The notes under the pieces are model-generated. The model was not told the DNA's origin. It worked only from the letters and a program-made list of their open reading frames with translations, and searched no databases. The position numbers were made by a program, and so were the translations under genes. From Diospyros lotus (Eukaryota; Streptophyta; Magnoliopsida; Ericales; Ebenaceae), in assembly GCF_014633365.1 (NCBI RefSeq), contig NC_068351.1, positions 9,616,907 to 9,680,906 of the forward strand: a stretch of 64,000 nucleotides of DNA, given 5' to 3'. The first letter of the stretch is position 1, and each line of letters begins with the position of its first letter. This document shows, in pieces, positions 25,701-35,783 of the stretch.

Positions 25701-26833
25701 ATCAAATCTTTTCTTATCCAATCAAATCTTATACAAATCTTATCCTTAAAGTCATCATGAGCCTTCATCTTATCTCTAACGTTATCATGAGACTTCATCC
25801 TTATCTCTAAAGTCATTTATGAAGCTTTTTCCTGAATTTCCCAAATGCCCATAGTAAAAAGATTTCAAGAATTACACTTTGACCCGAACTTTTGGATAAT
25901 TGCACTTAGACCCTTTTTAACATGGTCCCTGGGCTAATTTTTAATTGCATTTTAGTCCCTGAAAAATGGACTAATTGTGCTAATGCCCCTAATTTTTAGG
26001 TAAATTACACTTTTACCCCAACCTCAAAAATTACGATTTTTTCCTAGCTCAAAAACTGAACTTCTCTTTAAAGACCTTTATAACACTTTGAAATATCCCA
26101 AAACACTCTCTTTAAAATTCCGAAAAAATATCGTTTTGATCTCCCTTTGTCAATTTCGGAAAAAAAAATTGCACTTAAGCCCGACTCTTCGTTTTAGCTA
26201 CAAACCCTTTTGTTTCTTTCAAAAACTACTGAAGGGTTACTCTATATGCCAAATATGAACTTCCTTAGGGTTCCATTGACTTCCCGGATGCCCCGTACGA
26301 TAATTCGGTATTTCAGCCTAAATCACAATTGCCTTTTTTTAGCTGTACCGGGAACCGTTCCCGATCTAACTTCTTTTGATGCCTAAAATCATAACTCGTA
26401 TTACTTGTCGATACTATACCATTTTCCTTGGCTATCTAGGGTCCAGGGTACTCCCTCTGACTAATTCGATCGTCCAAAGTTGCTTTAGTGTACCCTATAG
26501 TCTTATTTTCCACAAAGTCCATTTATGCCCTTCATCAAATATTATTTATGACCTCAAATCATTCTCGGGTATTACAATTTTTACTGTACCAGGTCATTTT
26601 CGAGTCTCGTGTATGTCGACACAGGAGTCTGTGTTTATTTATTTCTCATGTGACCGTTGTGTTAGCGAGGTACCCGTAGTGCATGCATGTGTTTTGCTTT
26701 GCTTTCGCTGTCCTTATTTTCGTATATGCATGCCAGGGTGGTTTTTGTCTTGTGGTTCATTCTTTCTCCTCCCGTAGGCGCTCCCGTTCGGGTAGTCTTG
26801 GTAGTTGGGGATATCCGGGCGGGGGTTCTTACA

Positions 26834-27021
26834 ATGTTGGTATCAGAGCCGACCCTGGTCGTGTGTTGGGACCGTGTACTAGCCAAAGGCTGGGGGTACT
26901 GGACTGGGGACCGTGTACTAGCCCAAGGTTGGGGGTACTGGACCGGGAACACTGGACGGGGGAGAGGTGGGACCAGTTGTAAGGTCGCATGACGAGGACG
27001 TCATGTGCTTAAGGGGGGGAA
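26834..27021 (+). mobile_element. short TRIM-like internal region with PBS and polypurine tract
   Basis: Only about 190 bases between two LTRs. TGGTATCAGAGC (26838) is the primer-binding site and AAGGGGGGGAA (ending at 27021) the polypurine tract. The right half (from about 26960, GGGACCAGTTGTAAGGTCGC) matches the internal region of the minus-strand Cassandra unit at 27331-27517. The left half does not, and contains two similar segments with GGGACCGTGTACTAGCC. No coding capacity. Confidence 0.7.
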
Positions 27022-27247
27022 TGTAATACCCCCAGAGCCCAGAGAGATTAATATATATCGAGAATAGTGTAAGAAAGGAAACAACACTAGCTGGATATCT
27101 TTTGGGCTGAATGTTGGCAAAGAACTCCTAAGTTAAGCGTGCTTGACCTGGGGTAATCCAGGGATGAGTGACCCCCCTGGGAAGTTCGCGTAGGCCCATC
27201 AGGATAAGTTGTTCCGGTCCTTCCTATCGCTCGAGCGGGATGTTACA
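27022..27247 (+). mobile_element. Cassandra-type LTR with 5S rRNA-like sequence, plus strand
   Basis: Begins TGTAATACCCCCAGAGCCC and ends GAGCGGGATGTTACA, 226 bp. 27122-27186 aligns by eye with plant 5S rRNA: AACTCCTAAGTTAAGCGTGC, a diverged middle, then GGGATGAGTGACCCCCCTGG and GAAGT. This covers the region of the 5S internal promoter (A box, intermediate element, C box). Preceded directly by a polypurine tract, so it acts as a 3' LTR. Too diverged in the middle to be a functional 5S gene. Confidence 0.85.
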
Positions 27248-27743
27248 GGAAAGGTATTCAGCTAGTGTTGTTTCATTCCTTACTTATCCTCGATATATAC
27301 TATTCTTCTCCGGGCTTCTGGGGTATTACATTCTCCTTCCTTAAGCACATGACGTCATCATCATGCGACCTTACAACTGGTCCCAGACCTTATCCCCTTT
27401 GGAGGCTGCCATCCTAGAAGCCTGCTAGAAGCCGTTCCTTAATCAGGCCCTCGAGCCCCGGCGCCACTCCCCGCCCTCATCGGACCGCCTTCTTTAAGAG
27501 TCGGCTCTGATATCACCTATAACATCCCGTATCGAGCGATATGAAGGACCGAAACAACTTATCCTGATGGGCCTACACGAACTTCCTAGAGGGGTCACCC
27601 ATCCCTGGATTACCCCAAGTCAAGCACATTTAATTTATGAGTTTTTTGCCAATATTCAGTCCAAAAGGTATCCAGCTGGTATTGTTTTCTTTCTTACACT
27701 ATTCTCGATGTATACTAATTTCTCTGGCCTCTCGGGTATTGCA
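27248..27743 (-). mobile_element. Cassandra TRIM, minus strand, 3' LTR truncated
   Basis: 5' LTR at 27518-27743 (226 bp, 5S-like part 27646-27580 on the minus strand). Then a mutated primer-binding site TGATATCAGAGCC (27515-27503), a non-coding interior, a purine tract AAGGAAGGAGAA ending near 27331, and the beginning of the 3' LTR (27330-27248). The rest of that LTR is missing where it abuts the plus-strand Cassandra LTR ending at 27247. No protein is encoded, as expected for this family. Confidence 0.8.
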
Positions 27744-29358
27744 CACAATGTGTGTGAAACAAGACTACATGCTAAAGAATAATCTGGCAAACAGATAAAT
27801 CATAAAGATCTTATAAGACTTAATTGGAATGACTTACATTATTAAATTGGAGAAGAAAGTGTTAGTAATTGAGGAAATTTGTCTTAAAAACATTAATATT
27901 ATGCTTCAAGGGACATGATCTTTTATAAACGGTAATAACTATTTACAGATTTTGTATTTAATTAAATGTTACATGGGAAGTTTTAATTTGACTAAAAACT
28001 AAAGTTGGTAGACACCACTATAATACATGTGTATATTTAAGGAAAATAATTTATTTACGACTAGATGTGTTATTTTATTAAAAGCAACATGCTTATTATA
28101 AATGTGTGAATCCGTGGTAATGAAAAAATGACTTTTAATATTCTATCTGTTTCTATCTGCAAAATACATTGAGCTGTTATAAAAGAAAATTTCAGAAATT
28201 GACACATGCAAATCGTATAAAGTGATTTGCTTTTAATTTCATAGCAATTGTAGTGGGACCAATTATTTTTTAAGAATAGTAATTTATTACGGTTAAAGTC
28301 ATGTTATATAAAAAACATCATAAATTTTTTCTAGTAGATTTGGTGACTAGAGCTGGGTATTATCGGGGCGACCTAACCCTTAAGCCATGTATGCTATGGT
28401 ATTAGGCCCCCAAAATTTTGAGGCTCTAAATTTTAAAAATTTGTAATATTTATGTATATATATATTTTAAATTAATATTTTATTACAAAAATTAAATACA
28501 AAATATTATAATTTTTTTTAACTTTCTTTCACTATTTTTTAATTTTTAACCGTTGATGTAATGTTCCTAAATCTCAATATCCCATAAAACTCATATATTT
28601 ATAGAATGAAAAGTTACTCATTATTGGTGAATTTTATCTTTTTAATACTATCAGTTTAATATCTTGTTTTGTTTCTTTCTATAAGAGAATTGTGAATGTA
28701 TAGTTTTTTACTCGTTCTGACCTTCTTAGAGTTTCAAGAAAAATTAATTTTATTTTTCTTTGTTTATTGTTATAAGTTGTTTGGTTTTTTTTTTTATATC
28801 TAATATATTATATTTTAGTTGAAAATTTATTATCATTAAGAGATTATTATATTTTGTAGTTAAATAAATTTTAACTTTGTTTTTTTTATTTAATAAAATA
28901 ATAAAATATTTATATAAAAAAATATATTATTTAATTTTTTATAAAAAAATTAATACTCGAAAAGCTCAACAAATTCTTTTACCTAAAATCTCCAACTCTG
29001 TTGGGCGAACTCCGCGTATCATATTTTAACTAATACAATAGTGTTTGCAGAGAGAGACGGGCACGGATAAACAGTGTATTGGATGAAAAAAAAAAAAAGG
29101 GACAGTGGTGGGCAAAGAGTCAATAAGTTACAAGTTATTAAAGAATGATCATTAATTATTGGAGTGCTATTCAGTGACTGCACCAATTATCGCATTTGCT
29201 AGTTATTTCTAGAGTTGAAAAGGTCATGCATTGGACAAAAATGTAAAAACAAAAAAACATTTCTTGTTTTGATTTTCAAAATTTTCAAAACAACACAAAA
29301 ATTGAAAATGGTACCAAATTCAACCGGATTATAGAATTATTTTTAGAAAAATTCTATA
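27744..29358. other. AT-rich intergenic, no gene seen
   Basis: Long A/T stretches. A short block near 28370-28440 (TTAGGCCCCCAAAATTTTGA) resembles common plant repeat debris but has no ends I can define. Confidence 0.5.
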
Positions 29359-29902
29359 TGCAACTAACTGTTTTGCTCTCAACATCTATATTTTGGGAAC
29401 AAAATTATATTTATCTTTATTTGTAACCACTTACCATCTCACTTTATTTGCCACCCATAATCATTGGCGACCGTATTATTGCCGGCAACCCAAACTTCCA
29501 CCGATGACTGCAACAAACATGGTCGCCATCAACTCCCACCTCTCACTTTCTCATATTTTTCTCTCGTTGGCATTATTTGCGATTGCCATCATCACACTCG
29601 AACCCCATGGTTTGAAAGCGTCTGAGAGTTCAAGTACAATAATGATAGTTGTGAGGAATGTCGATGAGACAGAGACACACAGAGAGAAAGAGGAAAGTGA
29701 GTTTGGTGGGAGTGACATTGACGAGAAAAAAAGAATGAGTGCGATAATGGGTGGGAGTTGATGATGGTCGCCAGAGTTTGGGCCGTCGGCGATAATGGGC
29801 GACAATGAATGATACAAGTGAATGACTGTGTACAAGAATATTTTTAAAAAATAATTATGAAATTATAAAAGGTGATTGTGAAAAGCAAAACAGTTACTTA
29901 CA
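29359..29902. mobile_element. inverted-repeat (MITE/foldback-like) element
   Basis: Left end TGCAACTAACTGTTTTGCT pairs with the inverse of the right end AGCAAAACAGTTACTTACA. Inner blocks also pair inversely (GGCGACC near 29468 and the inverse of GGTCGCC near 29765). The open frames on both strands here (122 and 94 codons) come from the palindrome. No target duplication recognised. Confidence 0.5.
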
Positions 29903-30349
29903 AATAAAATTTGCCTTTTAAGTCTCATTTCCATTTATTTTTTCTCAATTCAATGGAGGAAATAAAGGTAAATTTGTAAAAAAATGAACAGAAAATATAT
30001 TTTGTTATCAATTTTTAGTTTACTCAGTTAGTGCCATGTCAAAAACTCAAGATTTTAACTTCTAAAAGAAAAATTAGCTTAAAAGAATGAAGTTATAAAG
30101 AAAAAAAAAGGAATGAAAAAGGGCCCAAGAAGCAAGAACAATTCAATCAATGGAGCCGGGGCAAAGACATTTTTCAAATCCAGGAATGGTGCCGGATTCC
30201 GACACAAGTGGTGCGTTTTAAAAAGACGCCATCTTTTGCTTACTCCATGGACTATAGCTCTTTCCCCGAAGAATCACACGAGTAGTTCCTTTTTGCTAGC
30301 TATTTTTAGCTTTTCCCGAGATGTGGTTTAGGGTTTCGATTTGAAGTAC

Positions 30350-30908
30350 CATCTGGTCTGAGTAAGCATGGCGACATCTCTGATCTTCTTCTACTACTGC
30401 AGTTTTTCGTCGGTTCTATCTTCAAGTTCTCTTGTTTGTCTGTAATTTCGTATTGTTTCCCGCATATTGAAGCATCTTTCGTGAATTTGGGGTACCATGC
30501 ACGTGCTCTTCGGTTGCTTTCTTGTAGGGGTATAGTGTTTCCTTTTGGTTTGGGGATTTTTTTATTTATTTGCTCTTGTATTTGTTGATTTTGCTTCCCT
30601 GTTCGCTAAATGTCAAAACTTGCAAACTGGGGGAAGCATTTCCGCTCCATTTCTGCTTGAGTTTTTTTTGACGGTTTTGCTAATTTCGTTCCTTGCTAGT
30701 AATACGTTTCATTTTTAATTTATAGTATCCCGTTGTGGTAAGCGGTACTCTTTCTGTTGTTCAAGTCCAGATCTTGGTGACTAGATGTAGCCTTTGCAAG
30801 GGGTGAGAGTGTGGAAGAAGAAGACACAGGAGGAGCAAAGAGTGCTGTTTCTTTCTGGAATTTGCGCCTGTGGGATCATAATTTAAGTGGCTTACAGTTT
30901 GACTGAAA
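30350..30908 (+). promoter_or_regulatory. 5' leader of the SUVH gene with a possible intron
   Basis: A donor-like GTAAGC at 30362 is followed by T-rich, intron-like sequence. Possible acceptors are TTGTTCAAG near 30765 and CTTTGCAAG near 30799. Members of this family often have their only intron in the 5'UTR. An in-frame TGA at 30900-30902, three codons before the ATG, fixes the coding start. No confident TATA box seen. Confidence 0.4.
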
Positions 30909-33122
30909 ATGGAGCAAGGCTTTGGCTCTGATTCTGTCCCTGCTCCTGGGTCTGTTGATAAGTCTAGGGTTTTGACTGTAAGGCCCTTACGATGCCTTGT
31001 TCCAATTTTCCCATCACCATCCTCATCTTCATCTCCCCAAGGTGGGCCGTTTATGTGTATTCCTCCAAATGGTCCTTTCCCACCTGGGATTAGTCCATTT
31101 TACCCCTTCTCTGAGACTCAAAGGACTGATGAACAAAATCCTCAAGCCCCATTTGGTGTAACCAACCAAGCTATGCATTCTGGTTTTAACAATGCCATTG
31201 CGTCACCTGTTCCCATCAATTCATTTAGAACACCGGACGCACAGGCAGTAACAAACTCTACCCATTATTCTGGTGCTGCAAATGGAGTTACAGGGTCTGG
31301 GAGGAGGAGTACTAGAAGCCGTGCTGCTGGTGTTCAGTCAGACGTTGCAGTCATCAATGAAGATGGTTATAGTGACTCCCAAAATCAGAGTGACCAGTAT
31401 CTGAGTAGCTTCAGTATGCATGTTATTGATGCAGAAGATAACAGTAAGTCAGGCAAGCGAAGAGGGAATTACCAAAAGAGGACAAGGAGTGGTGCTGACA
31501 TCATTGCATCACCTGTCGTTGATGTTGATTCAGTGGCCAATAGTTTCCTGGCGTCGTTAAGCCCTGCAGTACTTGATGCCCTCAGACAAACTGATGGTGA
31601 CAAGGAGTCGGTTAGAATTATACTCATTATATTTAATTTGCTTCGACGAAGGATTACCCAAATTGAAGATGGAAAGGATACAACTCCAGGCATTACAAGG
31701 CGCCCAGACTTGAGGGCTGGCACAATCCTGATGAATAAAGGATTTCGGGCAAACATCAAGAAGAGGGTTGGAGCTGTACCAGGGATTGAAATAGGTGATA
31801 TTTTCTTTTTCAGGATGGAGTTGTGCTTGGTGGGTCTGCATGCTCCATCCATGGCTGGGATTGATTACATGACCCTCAAGGTTAGTCAAGATGATGAGCC
31901 TGTGGCTGTCAGTATTGTTTCATCAGGAGGGTATGAGGATAATGTTGAGGATGGAGATGTGTTAATTTACAGTGGACAAGGTGGGAATATTTACCGGAAA
32001 GATAAAGATGTAATGTTTCGGGATCAGAAGCTTGAAAGGGGCAATCTTGCCTTAGAGAAGAGCTTGCGGAGGGGTAATGAGGTAAGAGTTATTCGGGGTG
32101 TGAAGGATGTTGCACATCCAACTGGGAAAGTATATGTCTATGATGGCCTTTATAAAATCCAGCAGTCGTGGATAGAGAAAGGGAAGTCTGGTATCAATAT
32201 TTTTAAGTACAAATTGGTTAGACTTCCTGGCCAACCTGAAGCATTTTTGATGTGGAAATCAATTCAGCAATGGAGGGATGGTCTTGCTTCAAGGGTTGGG
32301 CTAATCCTGCCGGATCTTACTTCTGGGGCAGAAAATTTACCAGTTTCTCTTGTAAATGACGTTGATGATGAAAAAGGCCCTGCTCACTTCACATACTTTC
32401 CAAGTCTCAAATATTTGAAACCATTTAATTCACCACAAACTTCCTTGAGCTGCACTTGCAGAGGTGGATGCCAACCTGGTGACCTCAATTGCCCTTGCAT
32501 TCAGACAAATGGAGTTCTCCCTTACTCTACACTTGGGGTTCTTCTGAGCTCTAAGTCTCTAATTTATGAGTGTGGTCCTTCCTGTTTATGCCCTCCTAAC
32601 TGCCGGAATCGAATGTCCCAGGCAGGTCTGAAAGTCCGTCTTGAGGTGTTCAAAACAAAGGATAAGGGTTGGGGTCTGAGGTCCTGGGATCCCATCCGTG
32701 CAGAGGCATTTATCTGCGAGTATGCAGGAGAAGCCATTGATAAATCCACGGGAGAGGAGTTTGAGAGTGAAAATGAAGAGTACATCTTTGATGCAACTTC
32801 TATCAGCGAACCATTACCACTTATACATGGAAATTTGAATGAGTCTCAAAAAATGCCATTTCCGCTTGTTATAAGTGCACAAAATGGTGGTAATGTAGCT
32901 AGATTTATGAACCACAGTTGTATCCCAAATGTACATTGGCAACCAGTTTTGCGACAGACTAATGGTGGAAGTTATCTCCATATTGCTTTTTTTGCAATTG
33001 TTCACATTCCACCTATGAAAGAGTTGACATATGATTATGGGTCAGTTCGGTCCAGCAATGCAGAGCAGAGGAGGAAAAAATGCTTATGTGGATCGTTGAA
33101 GTGCCAAGGTCATTTTCCTTGA
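30909..33122 (+). CDS. SUVH1/SUVH3-like histone H3K9 methyltransferase (SRA + pre-SET/SET/post-SET), 737 aa
   Basis: Nuclear chromatin protein that reads methylated DNA and carries a lysine methyltransferase fold. In Arabidopsis, SUVH1/3 bind methylated DNA and help keep genes near transposons expressed, whereas other SUVH proteins silence. Visible: a Pro/Ser-rich N-terminus (1 to about 75); a basic SGRRSTRSRAAG patch; the SRA/YDG domain (about 268-445) containing GTILMNKGFRAN and VYVYDGLYKI; a Cys-rich pre-SET domain from C515 (CTCRGGCQPGDLNCPC); the SET domain (about 574-716) with GWGLRS, the cofactor-binding RFMNHSC (N668-C671) and ELTYDYG (705-711); and the post-SET CxCxxxxC (C725, C727, C732). 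Single uninterrupted frame, typical of this subgroup, with an in-frame stop just upstream of the ATG. All catalytic motifs are intact, so the gene looks functional. Assignment to the 1/3 subgroup rests on the N-terminus and lack of introns. Confidence 0.96.
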   Translation: MEQGFGSDSVPAPGSVDKSRVLTVRPLRCLVPIFPSPSSSSSPQGGPFMCIPPNGPFPPGISPFYPFSETQRTDEQNPQAPFGVTNQAMHSGFNNAIASPVPINSFRTPDAQAVTNSTHYSGAANGVTGSGRRSTRSRAAGVQSDVAVINEDGYSDSQNQSDQYLSSFSMHVIDAEDNSKSGKRRGNYQKRTRSGADIIASPVVDVDSVANSFLASLSPAVLDALRQTDGDKESVRIILIIFNLLRRRITQIEDGKDTTPGITRRPDLRAGTILMNKGFRANIKKRVGAVPGIEIGDIFFFRMELCLVGLHAPSMAGIDYMTLKVSQDDEPVAVSIVSSGGYEDNVEDGDVLIYSGQGGNIYRKDKDVMFRDQKLERGNLALEKSLRRGNEVRVIRGVKDVAHPTGKVYVYDGLYKIQQSWIEKGKSGINIFKYKLVRLPGQPEAFLMWKSIQQWRDGLASRVGLILPDLTSGAENLPVSLVNDVDDEKGPAHFTYFPSLKYLKPFNSPQTSLSCTCRGGCQPGDLNCPCIQTNGVLPYSTLGVLLSSKSLIYECGPSCLCPPNCRNRMSQAGLKVRLEVFKTKDKGWGLRSWDPIRAEAFICEYAGEAIDKSTGEEFESENEEYIFDATSISEPLPLIHGNLNESQKMPFPLVISAQNGGNVARFMNHSCIPNVHWQPVLRQTNGGSYLHIAFFAIVHIPPMKELTYDYGSVRSSNAEQRRKKCLCGSLKCQGHFP

Positions 33123-34490
33123 TGGCTCTTTTCTGAAGTTGATCCTGGATGTTGCTTGCTATTTAATTCTCCCAGACTAAGGTTAGGCATCTCCTACATG
33201 CATATGTTGAGAAGTTTTGGTCTTTTCTTCTGTTGAACAATTGAAGTCTTGATATATATAACTGGGCTGTTCATGGTACAATTGTTTTTAATGACTAAAT
33301 TTAGTATAATCGTTAACTGTGCATGGTAGTATCTTCCCTGCCTTGTTTTCTCTTGGGTGGCTTTTCAAATTATTTGTGCATACTTTTTTTGGTCTTTATT
33401 CTCCCCTCTCAGTGCTCTCACAAACACTTGAGCTCTTGATTGGATTATGCCTACAAGTATAATACTCAGTAGAATTTTAATCTCTGCAGCTAACTTATAT
33501 TTTAATCAGTGTTGTGGATTCTTTTCTTTACTGTTGATAATACTACCAACAAAAAAGAATAAAGAAACTGCCTTGAATATATTGATACCCATGTTATCTA
33601 ATCTACAGCAGGGACGTACTCAACCTCTTTATTTCTTGATTCACTGTTATGTCCTAAGTTGCAATTTCTCACTGTTATGTCCTAACTTGCAATTTCCACA
33701 TTCTGGATTTGAAACAAAAATGCATGTACTGATCTTTAAACTTACTTTAGAACCTTGGGGCCCTAGACCTTTCAACTGCTGAGATTTGTTTTGTGTTGAG
33801 CTGGAAAACTGAGATAATTTATAGGAAATCTTTCGTTTTTAGGCATAGTCTTTAAAAGCAAATGTATGCACTGAGAAATTTATTTATCTCTAGAAGGCAT
33901 TTATTTCACTGTTGGATATTTCTTCATAACAAGATGATTCTTTCTGTTCTGAATTGTTATTTTCTTTCTTCAGTTAATCTGTAGGTATGGGAGAAAGAGC
34001 TTCATGGTGAAAGAAACTTTTGCCTTCTCTTATTGTACATATCTGATAGCTGTTTGGTGTAAAAGGTACTCTAGAAATTTAGGTTCCCTGTTTTTCTGTA
34101 GTATATGTTCTCAGAAAACCTTTTTATGGCTGCCTTGTTGATGTATTGCTGTTTCAAAAATCGTAACATGGATCTTTTGGGGTGGATTGTGTTTAGATCA
34201 TGGAGTTTCTTTCACATATATGCTGATCTTCTTAATACCTAGTGTGTTGCTTGAGTAATTTTATTACAATTTGTTATTGTGGTTAACAGTATATATGTTG
34301 AGAAATTGTTCCACTACATATGATTGTTTAAGAGCTAAGAAGATGAATATAAATATGAAAATGCACACAACAAAACCTTTAGGCTAGGGATGTTGGGTTG
34401 TAAGGGGAAAAGGGATGCCTTGGTAGTTATTTCTATATCTTTTCTTGTTTTTTTTTTTGGTTAAAAGGAAATTAAGCAACAAAGAAAAAT
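33123..34490 (+). other. 3' flank of the SUVH gene
   Basis: No second gene recognised. AATAAA at about 33559 is a candidate polyadenylation signal. A TTTCTTTCTTCAG motif near 33970 could be a 3'UTR acceptor, but no paired donor is convincing. The 111-codon open frame at 33447-33782 has no recognisable motif. Confidence 0.35.
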
Positions 34491-34497
34491 GAAAACA

Positions 34498-34890
34498 CTA
34501 CACTAGGTGGGCGTTTTTCGTTTTGAACATAACTCCAGTCATATCCCCATTGAGAACGTTAACCATCTCCACTAGGGTTCTCTCCAAAACTTCTAGACTT
34601 GTGTTAGAATTAACTTCCCTGTTAGCTGGGAAGTCTTGCAATGTGTGATTGATACTGCATTTAAATCTTCTAGCCAAGAAATGAAAATCCTCAATAATTG
34701 CTTTGAGAGGATGATTCCTCATAGCACCACCTTGGATAAGATTTATTGCATTTTCAGAGTTGGTCTTAATTTGTACACCAATATATTCTCTATTATCACC
34801 TGAAGACCTTTGTATACCCCTCATCCCACAAATTCTAGCTTCTAGGCCACATATTGCTAGTACAATCAACAAATAGGATCCATGTTGTTC
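34498..34890 (-). pseudogene. RNase H-like (RVT_3) fragment, probably LINE-derived
   Basis: On the minus strand a frame encodes a stretch resembling the plant RNase H-like domain found at the end of non-LTR retrotransposon proteins and in stand-alone copies: IKTNSENAINLI, HPLKAIIEDFHFLARRF, INHTLQDFPANREVNS. The usual acidic residues are partly replaced (TNSEN where TDS is expected), and the N-terminal extension of the same frame (to 35133) is unrelated low-complexity sequence. Likely a decayed fragment rather than a gene. Confidence 0.5.
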
Positions 34891-35214
34891 TACTCCCTTT
34901 GTCATAGCCCAATAAGTGCAATCAATGACGTGCATGGACTTGAGGACTTTGATGCACGGAAATGCTGAAACGTTGTTGTTTTGGCATTTCCAAAACATTT
35001 CATACCTCAAAACCTCAAGAAACACACACACACACAAAGTTTCTGGGCCATTTTTGTAAATTTGAAAATGTTTCGGGGCCGTTTTGCAATTTTGAAAAAA
35101 AAAATTGAAGACACATTTTTGCTTTGGAAACACATTTCTTGTATTTGGTGATCATATTAGAGATGGAAAAAATTATGTCTCTAGTCGAGATTTGGGTTTA
35201 AATCTAAATCTCTT

Positions 35215-35242
35215 CCCCCCCCCCCCCCCCCCCCCCCCCCCC
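35215..35242. repeat. poly-C run (28 bases)
   Basis: An uninterrupted C homopolymer in otherwise A/T-rich DNA. Very long C runs are unusual in plants and prone to length error in assemblies. Confidence 0.95.
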
Positions 35243-35479
35243 ATTTTGGGAGAACTTTTAGCCTTAACCTTCCTTTGTTGCAGTTGCCATCGTCCTTTAG
35301 TCTTCTTGTTGTCGTTTTGTTGTTCTATCATTTTCCTTCCATCTTCTCGTCATTTGGTCATCTGCTTGTCTTCTCATCAGCGACTGGCAACCGTAACCAC
35401 CACCACATTCAAGCTCTTCGATTGGTGATTGCAACTCCGTCCATCTTCTCGTCTTCGACCGCAAGAACAACAATTTGTG

Positions 35480-35530
35480 AGTATATATATATATATAGTT
35501 GTGAATGTATGTATATATATATAGTTGTGA
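35480..35530. repeat. (AT)n microsatellites around GTTGTGA
   Basis: Two ATATAT runs, each followed by AGTTGTGA, within 50 bases. Confidence 0.8.
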
Positions 35531-35783
35531 GTAATTTTGATAGGTGTTTCTTTGTTGTTTTGTTCTTGGGATCTAAATATTTTGTTTTGGGTTTTGGAAT
35601 GATAGGTTTGATTGATTTTTGTGTGTGTGTTGCGGTTGTTATTGTTAAAAAAATAGAGTTTATGTTTCATAGAGAAAGAGAATGATGACGAAGTGGAAGA
35701 ACTTTCATAAATTGTATTATATTTGATTATTTTCTTTCTTTGGATTTATTGTTTGTTTTTTAATTATTAAGTCATGATTCATG

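Larger units (their letters stand above)
23341..26576 (-). mobile_element. nested solo LTR (3236 bp), target duplication ATTTT
   Basis: Begins TGTAACACCCC and ends CTCGGGTATTACA. ATTTT precedes (23336-23340) and follows (26577-26581), and the host LTR reads continuously when this segment is removed. On the minus strand a TATA-like TATAAATAGGGG at about 25270 suggests transcription in that direction. Contains a 185-bp tandem duplication, a 66-bp satellite and an irregular AATCATT-rich repeat (separate entries). No polyprotein domains, so a solo LTR. Confidence 0.88.
20776..26833 (+). mobile_element. Ty3/gypsy LTR split by a nested solo LTR (20776-23340 plus 26577-26833)
   Basis: Begins TATAATATCCC (second base mutated from TG) after a polypurine tract and ends GGGTTCTTACA at 26833. 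The two pieces total about 2.82 kb, close to the 2834-bp inverted copy at 16093-18926. Matches include the GTACCGCCCCCACTCCTTTT block at 22277-22296. Four bases after the end lies TGGTATCAGAGC (26838-26849), a tRNA-iMet primer-binding site. The LTR thus has a 3'-LTR signature on its left and a 5'-LTR signature on its right, as in tandem or recombinant elements. Confidence 0.8.

Noticed and set aside
16093..26833. One giant DNA transposon with 2-3 kb terminal inverted repeats
   Set aside because: Each arm is an LTR by its own signals: TG/CA ends and a TTATC duplication around the left one; polypurine tract and primer-binding site around the right one.
27122..27186. Functional 5S rRNA gene
   Set aside because: The middle of the 5S is substituted and the sequence sits within a defined 226-bp LTR beside a polypurine tract.
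29393..29835. Two overlapping opposite-strand frames as small genes
   Set aside because: They arise from the inverted-repeat element at 29359-29902, which makes both strands similar.
31469..31889. Minus-strand frames antisense to the SUVH gene
   Set aside because: Shadows of the real plus-strand coding sequence; no independent features.
34498..35133. Full 211-codon frame as a host gene
   Set aside because: Only the C-terminal part resembles an RNase H-like domain, with altered acidic residues; the N-terminal part is unrelated and the frame looks like retroelement debris.
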